The notes under the pieces were generated by a model. It did not search any database and was not told the origin of the DNA. It was given only the letters and a program-made list of their open reading frames with translations. From Membranipora membranacea (Eukaryota > Bryozoa > Gymnolaemata > Cheilostomatida > Membraniporidae): a stretch of 64,000 bases of DNA. The translations under genes were made by a program, and so were the position numbers. The stretch covers positions 11,408,001 to 11,472,000 of the forward strand of contig OU612067.1 of the NCBI GenBank assembly GCA_914767715.1. The letters run 5' to 3'. Below, one piece after another: positions 22,001 to 33,500 of this stretch. Each line of letters begins with the position of its first letter. Position 1 is the stretch's first letter.

Positions 22001-24891
22001 GTGTTCCATTGTTGTGAATGATGACCAGTCCCTGCAGCAACAACAGCTAGGCCTTTTGTTGTTGTGACCAATCCCATTCTAACCACACATAACCAGAGTT
22101 TGCTTCTATGACATATTGAGTTTTAGAATAACCCCTCCAACAATGATTGCTGCCCTTGTATACATTGCAATATCAGGAGAGGAAACATACCTCAGTCTAC
22201 ATGTTTATAGATATCCATGGTGATCAGGCTCATTAGGCAGCATTACTTATAAATATCCATGGTTACCATGCAAAAAAAGCTACCATGTTACATAACATGG
22301 CAATCTGGCAATCCAGATTGTGTAGATTCCATCCAAATTAATGACAAACAAGGGAACACAGCATGCATACTTTAACGATTCCCTATCGTTAGGCTTTCAG
22401 TTTAGTGGATTTTGTGACTTGGGATGTTTACTGATGGAACTTGGACTTTTGTCGTACAATTTATAACATTTATTGTCGAGCTTTACCGAGATTCACACCG
22501 TGAAATCTAAAAAGATTAACACAAACAATGACTACATGACTATGTATAAAAGCATTACACAGTTCTCAAAAAATTAACTTTATACTTTACAACTTTTAAA
22601 ATAAACTTTTACTTCCAAAACGTAAAATTAATAAGGTGTCAAATGCATCAATCCTGATGCCAAATTAAGCCTTGGCACAATTCAAGGTATATTTATAATA
22701 ATAGTTAATCCTTGAATGAGGAATGCAGGTTGCAATAAAATGATAAGGTTAATATTCATACCTTTTGCCTTTTTCCTCTAAACTGCTTTTGTATATACTA
22801 TCTTGATATAACTGATCTGAGTTCATAATAAAGTGAACTGCCTTCTTTCACATGTAAAATTACACTGAACCAGGATAAGTTCTGCCAGATATACAGGGAA
22901 CACACCAACACAAAGACCAGGGCGGGCCCAAATCCCCCCAGACCAATCACGGACAGCCAACGCCCCATAAAGATGTTGGGAGGTGGCCAGAAGCTGCAAC
23001 AAATACACTCCTCGACACAATACTGCACCCTGGATCCCCTGTTTGAAGAGTAAATTACTCTATTGTCCCCTGAAATTGGACTGAACCTAATCCTGCAGAT
23101 GAGAGCGGTGACAACTTTTTTGGAGTTGAAACGAGTCTCCAGCTTAAGCTGGTGAAACAAAAGAACTTTTAATTTGAATATATAATACATGGGTTTGTTA
23201 CATAATGAATTTTAGTTTGTTTTTGTAAAGCTGATGAGTATCTTTACACATACTGGCCCACTGTGTGGTTGATCTGTGGCCAGTTCAATTTCCTATTGCT
23301 TTTATTTTAAGGTAGCTAAGAAACAATGTCACATGATTGTCACATGACTTTCCTTGGGCCGATCAAACCATAGCAGATCACTGAACCGTTTGAGAAATAT
23401 ATAACCAGCCAGATATGCCCGTTCCGTTAGCAGGCACATGTTCCGGCCATGATTGAGATCGAAATGTGCAATGAAATCGGGCAGGTTGCCAAAAACGGGT
23501 CACTATCGGCTACGACCTTATTCAGACCTTATTCAGGCTAGGATAACTCATTCTTACTGGGAGTTACCCTCTCTCTTTGTGTAGCCGAGTACTGACAAAC
23601 TCTTTTTTTACCTGCTGATTTTCAAAATTTTCCCTGTCATAGCCCGGGCAAATAGCGAAGCCGAGGGATGACACACAATTTTTTTCTCAGGAAAAATAAA
23701 AATAATTGTTTGTCATTGCTCGTCTTCCGTAGAGTAACAATTAATGAATGTATGTTTGCATGTGTTTGCATTCATGAAAACATGAAAGCAAATTTTATTT
23801 ATTATGATTTCAGACGATATTGCCATAGCGCTCTTGCCACTAGCAACTGAATACCAGATTGAATGCTTGCAAAAACTGTGCGGTCAACACTTTTTACGGG
23901 ATACATATTCTTCTCACCAATTTGTATATCAGACAGATCATACCCCAAAACTTGAGATGTTAACACTTGCTGACATACATCACCTTAGAAATCTCAAAGA
24001 AAAATTGACAATAAAGTGTGCTGCTAGGCTGGACATTGAGGAAATAAAGAGACAAAAGCTGCTGCCAGAGAACAAGACATTGTCTGATGAAGCATTCATG
24101 AAGCTACTCAGGTTGGGAATATGTGTGGTATTGCATTGAAACTGTATTGTTCAAAGGTGTCACTACTGCTTCTATTTGCCTAAAAGGTTTCTTTGGCAGT
24201 AAAAAAGTAATTTTGGTAAGTCAGGGCTAACTATAACTGCCACTTTAAGCATCATCATTTTTGTGTTGAAATATGGCAATCCTAGTACTAACTAAGCTTG
24301 CCAATTGCAACATCAGATTGGATATTTTTCAGATGGCGAACAAAGTAGGCCTTGGTTACCCAAACAAAAACATTCACCGGCTCTCTGTGCTTCGTATTCA
24401 AAATCGGAAAAACTAGGAACACTTTAATTGCCAATGCTATAAATTTGTTTTCAGATGTATAATATTGTTATGGGCGAACCCCGTACAGTGCTAGTGCCCG
24501 ATGTTTATTATTTAGTTACATCACAAGAGAAGGCAATTTCAATTGTCCTTTTTTTAATAATGTACATAAACATGCGTGCAACAACCAAGATTTACATGTA
24601 AAGATAAATACTGTAGTACCTGGGCAGGGCTGCAAAACCTACGCTCTTACAAAGCCACTGGCCAGTGTCCAATGGAATCTGAAGATTAAGTGAGTAGCAA
24701 AGGTCACTCTTTAACTTCAGAAGGCATAGTTGCATGTATTTTGAAAAATCTTTTTCTTTTGTAGGCTGCGACTCGAAAATTATGAGAAGAAATACCCTAA
24801 AACACAGTTTACATGTCAACACAGAGCTGCACCCAGGAATCACCATCTAACTGCAGACTGCAGCTGTGGAGATATGAGTATCGTGGATTGA
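16014..24891 (+). CDS. BTB/POZ domain protein, copy 1 (5 exons, 243 aa)
   Basis: Exons 16014-16041, 16548-16672, 17128-17281, 23814-24111 and 24765-24891 join in phase to 732 nt. Exons 2-4 make a BTB/POZ fold: [20 protein letters not shown], then [19 protein letters not shown] and [18 protein letters not shown], then [19 protein letters not shown] helical BACK-like stretch (LKEKLTIKCAARLDIEEIKR) follows, and the short last exon is Cys/His-containing (TADCSCGDMSIVD). The start ATG lies in a 9-codon first exon. The AATAAA signal overlaps the stop codon (TGAATAAA, 24889-24896). Intron 3 is 6.5 kb, swollen by mobile elements and antisense fragments. The exon 4 donor is G/GTTGGG, weaker than the equivalent in copy 2. 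BTB proteins usually dimerise and often act as Cul3 adaptors, but no specific role can be inferred here. Confidence 0.82.
17466..18170 (-). mobile_element. 5'-truncated LINE relic
   Basis: On the minus strand, peptide blocks such as NYILKDLFLLQKRAFRLVCN followed by FSRNFNLRDMF resemble the region after the reverse transcriptase palm in CR1/jockey-type LINEs (LQKRA.R.I...). The 3' end reads CAATAAAGTTAAAAAAAAAG, that is a polyadenylation signal and A-tail on the minus strand. Stops and frame breaks show a dead, truncated copy inside intron 3 of BTB copy 1. Confidence 0.6.
18511..19490. repeat. Inverted repeat with ~550 bp spacer
   Basis: The left arm (about 18511-18710) and right arm (about 19260-19490) are reverse complements. 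ATGATGAAACTACAGAGGAA pairs with TTCCTCTGTAGTTTCATCAT, and GAGTTTATCAATGTGATATC pairs with GATATCACATTGATAAACTC. The arms contain the overlapping open frames seen here on both strands, which are therefore unlikely to be genes. Confidence 0.75.
18943..19178. repeat. Perfect 118-bp tandem duplication
   Basis: The segment 18943-19060 is repeated at 19061-19178 with no difference I can see. It begins AAGGGATTGTTGCTGCTCAT. The identity implies a recent duplication or an assembly artefact. It sits in the spacer of the surrounding inverted repeat. Confidence 0.95.
20590..21110 (-). other. Candidate Ser/Pro-rich exons, frame uncertain
   Basis: Two minus-strand segments have good splice signals: 20948-21110 (donor CAGTCTG/GTAAGT) and about 20590-20688 (acceptor TTTTACAG). 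Two frames of the first look protein-like: SSRGDRGRSNSPASESSESS, and AAEVTEDEAIPPPQKALKAA, which runs on to YTIGYVPVW. The second segment reads LLSPPATTLPAESPASQDEP. Only one frame joins cleanly across the intron, and it is closed by a TAG about 60 nt inside the first exon. They may be downstream exons of the MADF-like gene at 21.7-22.0 kb. Product unknown. Confidence 0.3.
21173..21660 (-). mobile_element. LINE 3'-ORF relic, family shared with 52.0-52.4 kb
   Basis: The minus strand encodes DKTRLERIQRSATRTILPDL, then RYDECLEVLNLTTLSVF and HFMKIANDPMNPLFNCIKRN, the typical post-RT C-terminal region of CR1/jockey-like LINEs (R.ERIQ..A.R.I...Y...L..L.L..L). The nucleotide sequence matches 52060-52390 over most of its length. 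Confidence 0.7.
21704..22009 (-). pseudogene. MADF-like domain fragment
   Basis: ATG at 22009 opens MEHQDEDFDFYSEEQESLRL, then SSWQELLIEAVKAHPVLCDR, matching the first helix of MADF domains (LI..VK.HP.L.D). After a stretch that may be an unspliced intron (acceptor TTATCACAG at about 21807) comes QVCNEKWGSIGDGFTKS..K..QSASGA, matching the third MADF helix (C..KW..LRD.F...). The middle helix (W..IA..L) is missing, and a TGA falls just where MADF proteins carry a conserved Trp. It is therefore broken, incomplete, or a piece of a PIF/Harbinger element, whose second ORF often carries such a domain. Confidence 0.5.
22860..23080 (-). other. Possible membrane-spanning exon
   Basis: Following acceptor AATTTCAG (about 23071), the minus strand reads DNRVIYSSNRGSRVQYCVEE, then CICCSFWPPPNIFMGRWLSV and GLGGFGPALVFVLVCSLYIW. 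A Cys cluster followed by one hydrophobic segment suggests a single-pass membrane protein. No homologue is recognised and the donor is unclear. Confidence 0.25.
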
Positions 24892-25436
24892 ATAAAACAA
24901 TTTAAAAAAAATATTGGAAATCAAAATCAAAAAGTTTATCAACCAGAGACTGAATTAAAATCCTAATCATTTGGGTTCATTCTGGATAACGAAAGTGGAT
25001 GTTTTGATAATAGTGCGAATATAATGACATAAAATAAAATATATTAAATCGCAAAGGCCGGGGTATTTCACTTAGGGCTACACAAGGACGTTGAATAGGG
25101 AATGAGTTTGTAAACATACAAAATTATGTGTATAAGTGTTATCCAGAATCTGTGTTGATAATCAGCTAATAGATAGCAAACAGGTAATGTTTTAATTAGG
25201 GCTGGGAAAAAAATCTCGTCATTTACAAGATTAACGTGATTAATCCATATTAAGATTAATCTGATTGAATCGAAGATTCCTTTTAATCTTTAAATTTTTT
25301 TTTTTAAAGTTATGTTTTGCTTCATTTCAGAATGGTTCATTGGCACTTCAACACAAATAAAGGTTAGAGCCGGCCAAGTATTAGCTATAAACAGTATATT
25401 TTGGCGCAAGGATCGATAATCAATGTATCACCTGTA

Positions 25437-25900
25437 GATTGGCAGCTGGCAAAGCAGGAGTCTTCTCTCGCATTGCCAATTTCACTTTGCCGTGCAGAGG
25501 CATAAGAATGCTTTCCAACACCACCAAAACCAAACCCACAAATACCTGACAGAAATAAAGATGCAATGAAATTTAAGCATATAAGATTGGTTAGAGGTGC
25601 TGACACAAGGGATCGATAAAGGGTACTGATTCCGGAGGCTGGTACCAATACAATTAATATACTGCGGGCAGCGTATTACCAAACTTGGTAGGTTGGTTGT
25701 AGCTTGTAACTAGTCAGAACAAGTCAAACATAATAGCTCAGTTTCTCAATTATAAAATCAAAATAAATACTGAAATAATAGGTGGACTTACATATGAAAA
25801 ATGGAATGACCACAAAGAACAATCCAAAAGAGGAGGCTGCTCCTGTCCCAATCATGACTCCGACTTTGTGTGGTGTGTACACACTTAGTCATATTATGGT
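25437..25900 (-). other. Possible two-exon membrane protein fragment
   Basis: Segment 25790-25900 reads MIGTGAASSFGLFFVVIPFF and ends at a good donor (CATAT/GTAAGT). Segment 25437-25550 follows acceptor TTTCTGTCAG and ends CTACAG/GTGATA. Joined in phase they give ...ICICGFGFGGVGKHSYASAR.... A second frame of the latter (LVLVVLESILMPLHGKVKLA..LPAANLQ) is also open, and its end resembles the segment at 10.5 kb, so the frame is unsettled. Upstream, 26069-25900 has a signal-peptide-like start (MTVCLFSTAVWCVMVLQ) and three N-glycosylation sequons, in a different frame. Not identified. Confidence 0.3.
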
Positions 25901-26305
25901 AAAACCGAGAAGTGCTGGTACCGCTGCCGGTCAAAGGTAACTCGGTCACATTTGTCATGCCAAAGCTAAGATTTGATAGAGATGTATTACATGTTGCTTG
26001 TGAGCGCACAATTCTTGTTTGGAGCACCATCACACACCAAACTGCAGTTGAGAACAGGCAAACAGTCATCGAATGCTATATTATATCTTTATCTAAAATT
26101 TTAAAAGAATTCAACAGGCCTGACTTCCAACTGAATTAAAACAATGTGGTGACATATTTCAAACTGTAAACACAATTTAAAAGTATTGTGAATCTGCGCC
26201 GTAAGGAAGCAATATACACACACTGACCTTGAGAGAGAGAAAATGAAGTGTGCTGACAAAATCAGTATACACTATTAATAAGTGTAGTTGATGTCAGTTC
26301 ACTAA

Positions 26306-26935
26306 CAGAGTTTTAGATTTGACATTTCCTCAAGATAGGTATGTTGGCTGCCGATCCTATGACTTGGTCGTTTTTCCACATGTCTAAAGTGCATGGCTTC
26401 CAAAGATAAGAGCAAAACGATATCAGTTGAGGCACTGAACAAATCAAGTGCTTATATGATTTCGATACAAATGAACTGCTGTTATAAAGCACCGCTTGTT
26501 GTCGTATGATATTAATACCAATGCCCAAACCAAATTTTGTATCACAGAGCACCGAAATTGAGCCTATCAGTCACAAGATTTTGAAAACAATTTTTACTTA
26601 TATATAGATTTGATATTTTCTTCAGGAAAGTTAAGTCGGCCACCAATCCCTCGACTTATACTGTCATTTACCACATGTCTAAGTACATGGCTTCGAAAGA
26701 TAAGAGCAAAACGATATCAGTTGAAGCTCTTGACAAACTGGATAATCAGGGGTTCTTCTATATCAAACTTACCACAAAGGGTAACACCAATTATAGAGCT
26801 TGCCTTTCCCATGAGCTTTGTTCAAACACATTGATTGATATCAATGCAAATAAACTGCTGTTAGAAAGGACGCTTAACACATGTTATTAATACCAATGCC
26901 CAAATCAAATATCAAATCACACAGCAATGAGATGG
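26306..26935 (+). repeat. Direct duplication of an exon-like segment
   Basis: Copies at 26306-26570 and 26605-26935 share AAAGATAAGAGCAAAACGAT and TTAATACCAATGCCCAAA. The first is a deleted, frame-broken version of the second. The second follows a good acceptor (TTTTCTTCAG, 26624) and reads KVKSATNPSTYTVIYHMSKY, then SKTISVEALDKLDNQGFF and YIKLTTKGNTNYRAC. No homologue is recognised. It lies just beyond the 3' end of POFUT2. Confidence 0.5.
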
Positions 26936-27562
26936 AGATTTTATGGTAGAAATTATCAAAAACTGATGTTTGAAGTTGAGCAAAATTATATTTGTCATAA
27001 GTTCCGATTAAATGCTTGTGAGTATGAGATTCAAAAAAATCATCATTTAACATGTCAATGGGTACATCATTGATATGTGTGTCGTGTAAAACATAAAAAT
27101 ATATGCGGGTTTAGAATTGACAAAATAAAATCAGATCATAGTGGAAATAAAAGACTAAAGACTAGAGATATATGAATAGGGAGTAAAATAGTATAATGTA
27201 GTTATGGCATGTAGATAGTACCGAGTATTGAAATAAGTATTGTACCAGAAATTGTGATATCATGATGAATGGTAAAAGCACCTTGGTGACTAGGTCCTGC
27301 ATTGCACTCAAACGTTATGCATCATGCGTTATGCTTTATGCGTGCACATGATAACTTATTACTTTTTATTGCGTTGGTTCTGAGGCTACTGAGCCTTGTG
27401 TTAAAGTTATATAATAACTTATGCTATGTTCCTAGAAGTAGATCTTGAGAATCCTGTCTAAATTTTGGCAATGTAATTCAATGGCGGTATGTATGAGTTT
27501 GTTTCAGTGAAAAAACTGATTTGAAGCACTTGTGTTTAATTCTCTAAGTTTGATTACAGCTC

Positions 27563-30500
27563 TTAATATTTAGGGAAGAATCGAGACGGCTGCTGCTGAC
27601 TGCACTCTTTCTTGCTTTCTTTCTCACCACATAGCCTATTGTATGTTGTGTCAGGAGCAAAGCCAAGCAATGATCTCTCCTCGCTTATCCTAAAGCTTAC
27701 TGTAGACGACCCGGTACCGAGAAAATGTCTACAAAATCAAGAACAGCAAAGGTTGCAATATATTCAGCAGAACAGGAACACAAGGAACAGCATTCTTATG
27801 ACTTTCGAGACTCCAGCCTTTGCCTCAAATGTTATTTTAACAATCTGATATACAGCACCAACTCATATCTGCTTGCACACATATTAGCTTATAAGCTGAC
27901 CCAATCTCCTCAAAATACAGCATTAACATGACCAGTTCCACAAGATTTTTCCATGTTGAAAAACCATTATATTTTAGTTTCCTTTTTTTTAGATACTGCG
28001 TTCAGGTTGAGTCGGTTTTCTTACCTGCCGTGTGCAGCGATCCATTGGTCGATTATAGCCACACCTCCGTCTCCCAGCTCCTCCAGCTGTTTATTAGTAG
28101 GCTGGAATCTGTAAACCTCATAATCAGGCATATGGCTTTTGAGCTCCTCATATTCTAAAAACAAACAGTAAGAAATTACAAGTATTATATAAATAATATA
28201 TTATATAGAATCATAGAGATAACTCTATGTATAGAATAATATTACTGCTGATAAACGGGAATAACTGATCAGTTTGTCCTTAATACCGAGGCCAAAGGGA
28301 GAATATAATTATTTTTACCAAATATAATCAGTCCGCTTGCTGCTTTGGACAGACTGTAAATCTATCGCCAAAATTCAGCGAGATGTCAGCAGAGGAAATC
28401 ACATTCCAATTTAAAGTCTGGATAAATTTTCATCATACTCTTTGATGGATAACAAAATTGTCTAGGCAAAGAGTGGAGTGAAGCGAGTAAAAGGATTTCT
28501 ATCATACAATAGATTGAGCCTCAAATATCAGCGACACACGACACACAGCAAAATTGTCAGGTGACACTAGATTTTGGTCACACTGATACTCATTCGAGGC
28601 ATCAAACCAAACCCCAAATCCGTTTTATCGAAAGACATTCACTCACCTGAAGGTGGGCAATCACTGGCCAAATATGCTTTAGTCAGATTTAGCTCTGCTA
28701 GCTTTTCGCTCATTTGCTTTGCAGCATTCTTCAGTGTAGGAGTATCCTTGTGGTCATTGCGGGCGAAGTCCTCTCTCCTCAGATGAACAGATAGGTAAGG
28801 TCCTCCCAACGCAGAACCAAACTCTCGCTGAAATAGTGGTAACGGATCGTATGTCAGTATGAAAACATTGAAAATGACCATCTTTCTATCTATATAAGTG
28901 GCATGGAAGATGCTTATGGTTTTGATACACGGTACGTGGAATAGGTTGACTTGACTTTAGCCTCAACCTACAACTATCAAAAGGCTTGTGTACTTTATGA
29001 AACCCCAGGTGACAATACTAACCTCTCAATTCACTCGATCGATTTTAATTTAGCAATAAAACAGCGTATTTCACCACTAAAAATTGCAGCCCATATCACT
29101 TACGGGGGTTTAGAATCACAGCCTTTTTTGAGGAGCAGCAGCGTTGCCAATAAATTGACTGATTTTTGTAAGGTGATAAATTAACCATTTTTCCCCGTTA
29201 TTTTCTGCTTATTTTCAGAAAAGTTTTGCAACATCTGGTTTAATTCACTTGTAATTTGCCTCAACTCTGCCCTGAGAATGCCAATGATGGGAGACTTTTT
29301 ACTCTTCAGTCTTCAGTCTCAGTATACATTATCACATAACTGGATGAAACATAAGAAATCTCTCGACTGCAACACGCTCTAAAGTTGCATTTTATAGATT
29401 ATTCCTTTATATAAGCTATCAGCGAGAGCAGCTCCAGTGTGACATACATAGTTATTATATACTATATAATAACTCTATTGTGACATACCTCTTGTTTTGT
29501 CCAGTCTTCGTCCTGTACTGTTTTATCGTCTTCATCATTAGAGTTCAGATACTCAGCTCTGAATTTATCTCCTATACTGATCAGATTCTTAGAGAACCTG
29601 ATACTTCTTCTGCCCTGTAACAAAAATAAAGTGCTTAGGTAGGAGTAGGAAAGGAAGCAAATAGGTTCAAGGAAATCATTTTGAATCAACGCACAGTAGT
29701 TTGAGTGCTCCAACTCTGACTTGATTACTGGTAGCGGCATTCCAATATCAACCACTTTCTGACCTTCATGTGGGGTTAGTAATAATCAAAGGCCACTACT
29801 AGCAACCTGGGCAGGGTTGGAACTCCTGAATAACACACATGGCGTGCAGCGGTGTGTGATGTATTATATAGGAAGTCATCGAGTTGGCACATATCCCTTC
29901 ATGGGTGAAACAGTTACCCTGAAGATAAGAGAGGCTAGCAATCAAAAATGTTACAACACCGTCATATACGCTTCCTTGTATGACTGTCTTACATCAGTTC
30001 TCAGCAGTACTCAATTGAACAAAATTGTCAGTTTTTATTTCTCACAGGATGACAATTAATGTAGCAGAAAATCAGGCTCATTTATAATGACTTTGGATAG
30101 GTTTTTGACAGTATGAGCTGTAGGATGAGACAAGAGGAGACAACAAACCTTCCACCACTCTGGGCTCCATTCAGACAGGGTTCCGTGAGTAAGCCCCTCA
30201 GCTCTGTGTATCATCACTGATCGGCCGCTAGTGTGATCATCGAAGAACTTAGGGAAGGTGACGATCATCGCCTGACACGAGACACACTGGAATGATTTAG
30301 CTGTGATGTCATCATAGCCCCAAAACCAACCATGCCATAACCCTGCAGCTGACCGGTCCTAAATGTAGAAAGAAATGGTGAGGAAATTCAAACTGACGTC
30401 AACAACTAACTATTAGCATGAGTATCTTTGATAGGTCAATTTGATCTGAGCACCTGAAGTGTGCCCCCCCCCCCTGATGCCAAAATGTGACCTTGGGTGG

Positions 30501-33500
30501 TCTCACCAAAATCATTTGAAGATCACGGGCTACGTGAATTAGTTCATGCTCTAACGGATCAGATGAGATTGGAAATAATTAACGACACAGTCACCGAGTC
30601 ACCGAGTCACCGAGTCACCGAGTCACCGAGTCACCGAGTCACCGAGGCTGTAATATTTTTATAACCCAGAGAATTCAAGTCTTGAACAGTACATGTTTGA
30701 CCATATGACGGAGCTTTTCAGTCAACATATTGTAATTATTGTCTACTAGATAGGTGGACTAGGTAGGCTATCTAACATTGTGTCCACTCCACATTATAAA
30801 ATTTGACTTTTGGTGGTCGCATCAAGTTCACTTTGGGATATTGAATATTACATACAATATTAGTCAAAGTGATTCAAGATATCTCTTAATGTTGATCCCG
30901 AAGACAGTACTATAAGTACGTTTGTACATAACAATATTCCCAGAATGCATATTATCCATGAGTTCCAAGTTTCGATGTTAGCATTGAACAGATCTCCGTT
31001 TGCATTCCAGTATAATGCCAGTATAAGGCATGTGCAGGCTGCATTCCCTTGAAGGTCATATGACATATATCAATCAAGTATCAATATAACAGTATGAGAT
31101 TTAAAACATCTGTCAGTTGGGGATTACATCAATGTATATGAGACATTATCTACGGTGTGGTTGGTATCATTGCAGGAGGGAATCTAACTAAACATCCAAA
31201 TATTAACCATGGCTTTTTGTGGATAAACATCTATCCAATTCAGGTTGTTTTCATTCTACTGATTAGCCACCAGACGCTCGGAAGGGACAACTCTCAAATT
31301 CCCGAATTTTAGATTGTATATTGATTAAGCCTTTTTACCTCTTGAGTAATAGTTTTCACTTTCAATGAAATGGGAACATAAACAGAGAAAACCACTTATA
31401 TTAGTAAATAGGGAGACTAACTTCTATCCCTGAGAGATTGTAGTATTCTGAAGTCCTACCTGTACATAGCCATTATTCTCATTACAATCTCTTAGCTCCC
31501 ATCTCTCGGTCCATTTTCCATCTTCCCATCCCTCCTTGTAGCTTTGTAAGTAGAAGACTTCGTCTACCTGATAGGGAGCTCCTACAACTATAGTAAACAA
31601 CACATAATAAAAATTTACTATCTAACATTATTTCTAAACATAGATCCGTCATCCGTGCTATGCCTGATTTCCCATCACATTGATGACATTCTACCTCACC
31701 AGTCTCAACCCCTTGCAATCAGTAACCCTTCTCAACACAGTGTTGATATCCTACCACTGTTTTCAAGAGAAATTACACTGGTATTTTTTTTAAGAGCAAT
31801 AAGTTTCATTTATCAGTACAAATGCATTGTGATTTAATCAATCAGCTAAGATTATCATGATCATAGTAAGGTCAAGTTAGGATAACATAGTTTTTTCATT
31901 CATTCACATATTCAGTACAAAAGCCTAACAAAACAGAATCATTGTCCATTCATTATCATTCAATAAACTTCATCACAGGACTAAGTTAGTTAGTTAGCAG
32001 GAATAGTCAGATCAAGTCAGCAATATTTTAATCATGTCATCTCCATTCGGAGGACGCCTATTCGGAAAAACTGCATCTACAGGAGGCCTATTTGGACAAC
32101 CTGCATCTACAGGAGGCCTATTTGGACAACCCGCATCTACAAGTAAGATTAACTGTCACTGGATAAAATCATGTATTTTTGGGAAGGCCTCTACCAGTGG
32201 GGATTCTTTCTGCCTCTACTGACAAAGACATGAAATACATTTTGAGTGATCCAATTTTTTCATTTTAAAAGTGCAAACTATTACGGAGCTTAAGAATCAG
32301 AGCATAATTGTATGCATAAAAAGCATTGATCCACCTAAGGATTTAAGGCTTGGGAACTATGTGGCGAGACTCTTCAGGATAGTGGTCTGATAGATTTGAT
32401 CATATATCGAGCATCCAAACATCATTACAGCTTACTCAGTCAAAGGGCTGTAATATGGAGGCAAGACTAGCTCCCATAAAACCTCAAATGAAATTCATAG
32501 TAACACATCAAAACGTCATCAAAATGTTTTGTGGCAAGTAGTGGTGAGATGATCCTAACAGACTAGCGATATTAAAGAGATTTTTTCAAACTCATGTTCT
32601 TGGTAGCTGGAGGATTGAGAGCCGTGGAGGTGTCTAGGCCTACTGCAAGCCATAAGAAGAAGGCAACAGATATTTCTTATACTCAACAGAAGGAAGGGAC
32701 TTATTCTGCTATTCTCATTGCTGAAGGGACAAAGCTGTATGTTATTCATGAGGTTTGTTGTGGCGGCTATTGGATTTTGAGCTACATCAAAGTATTAAAG
32801 AACAAAGCCATGAACAATAATTGAATTGTTGGAAAATATCAGCCATTTTGTCATATAGTCATATACATGTACTTAACTCTTAGGTAGGGAAAAGTGGATT
32901 CTTCACCCCAATAGTATATATTATAGTCATATCAAGCAACAAACTTCCGACGGCCAATACATACATATTCATGTAATCCAATACCAATGAAGAGAAGACC
33001 ATGTCATGTTGTGATGTAAATTGTGATTTAAGTCTGAAAGCATCCATGCCTCTAGCCATGTTGCCGTTAAGCACCTTATGTTGAGTAGAGGTTAGTTTTT
33101 TCCTAGTTTAGTTTTCTTAATCATTTTGGGAGCATTAAAGGTATGGCAAACATAAATTAGTCACTGGTCGCTGGCACTGGTCGCGGCCACTGGTCGCTGG
33201 CACTGGTTGCGGCCACTGGTCGCTGGCACTGGTCGCAGGCACTAGTTGCAGGCACTAGTTTCAGGCACCAATTTGTCCCTGTGCTATGTTCCAGCATCTT
33301 GCCAGATACTCTGAAGTATTCAGAACAATGTTCAGTGGACAATGGAAGGAGTCTAAGTCCAAAGAGGTAAAACTACCTGGAAAATCTCTGCAGTCTGTTG
33401 TATGGATGCTGGACTATATGTATCAGGAAAAGACATTTAAGTTTGATGGTAAGCCATAAATAAACCATAACTGGTATTGGGAAGTCCAGTTTAGACCTGT

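Noticed and set aside
28574-28786. 70-aa plus-strand ORF
   Set aside because: Antisense to a POFUT2 exon whose protein is strongly conserved.
29817-30059. 80-aa plus-strand ORF in a POFUT2 intron
   Set aside because: Unspliced, no homology recognised, and no supporting context.
30591-30646. Regular repeats considered as a CRISPR array
   Set aside because: Unit is 8 bp with no spacers, inside a eukaryotic intron; simple tandem repeat.
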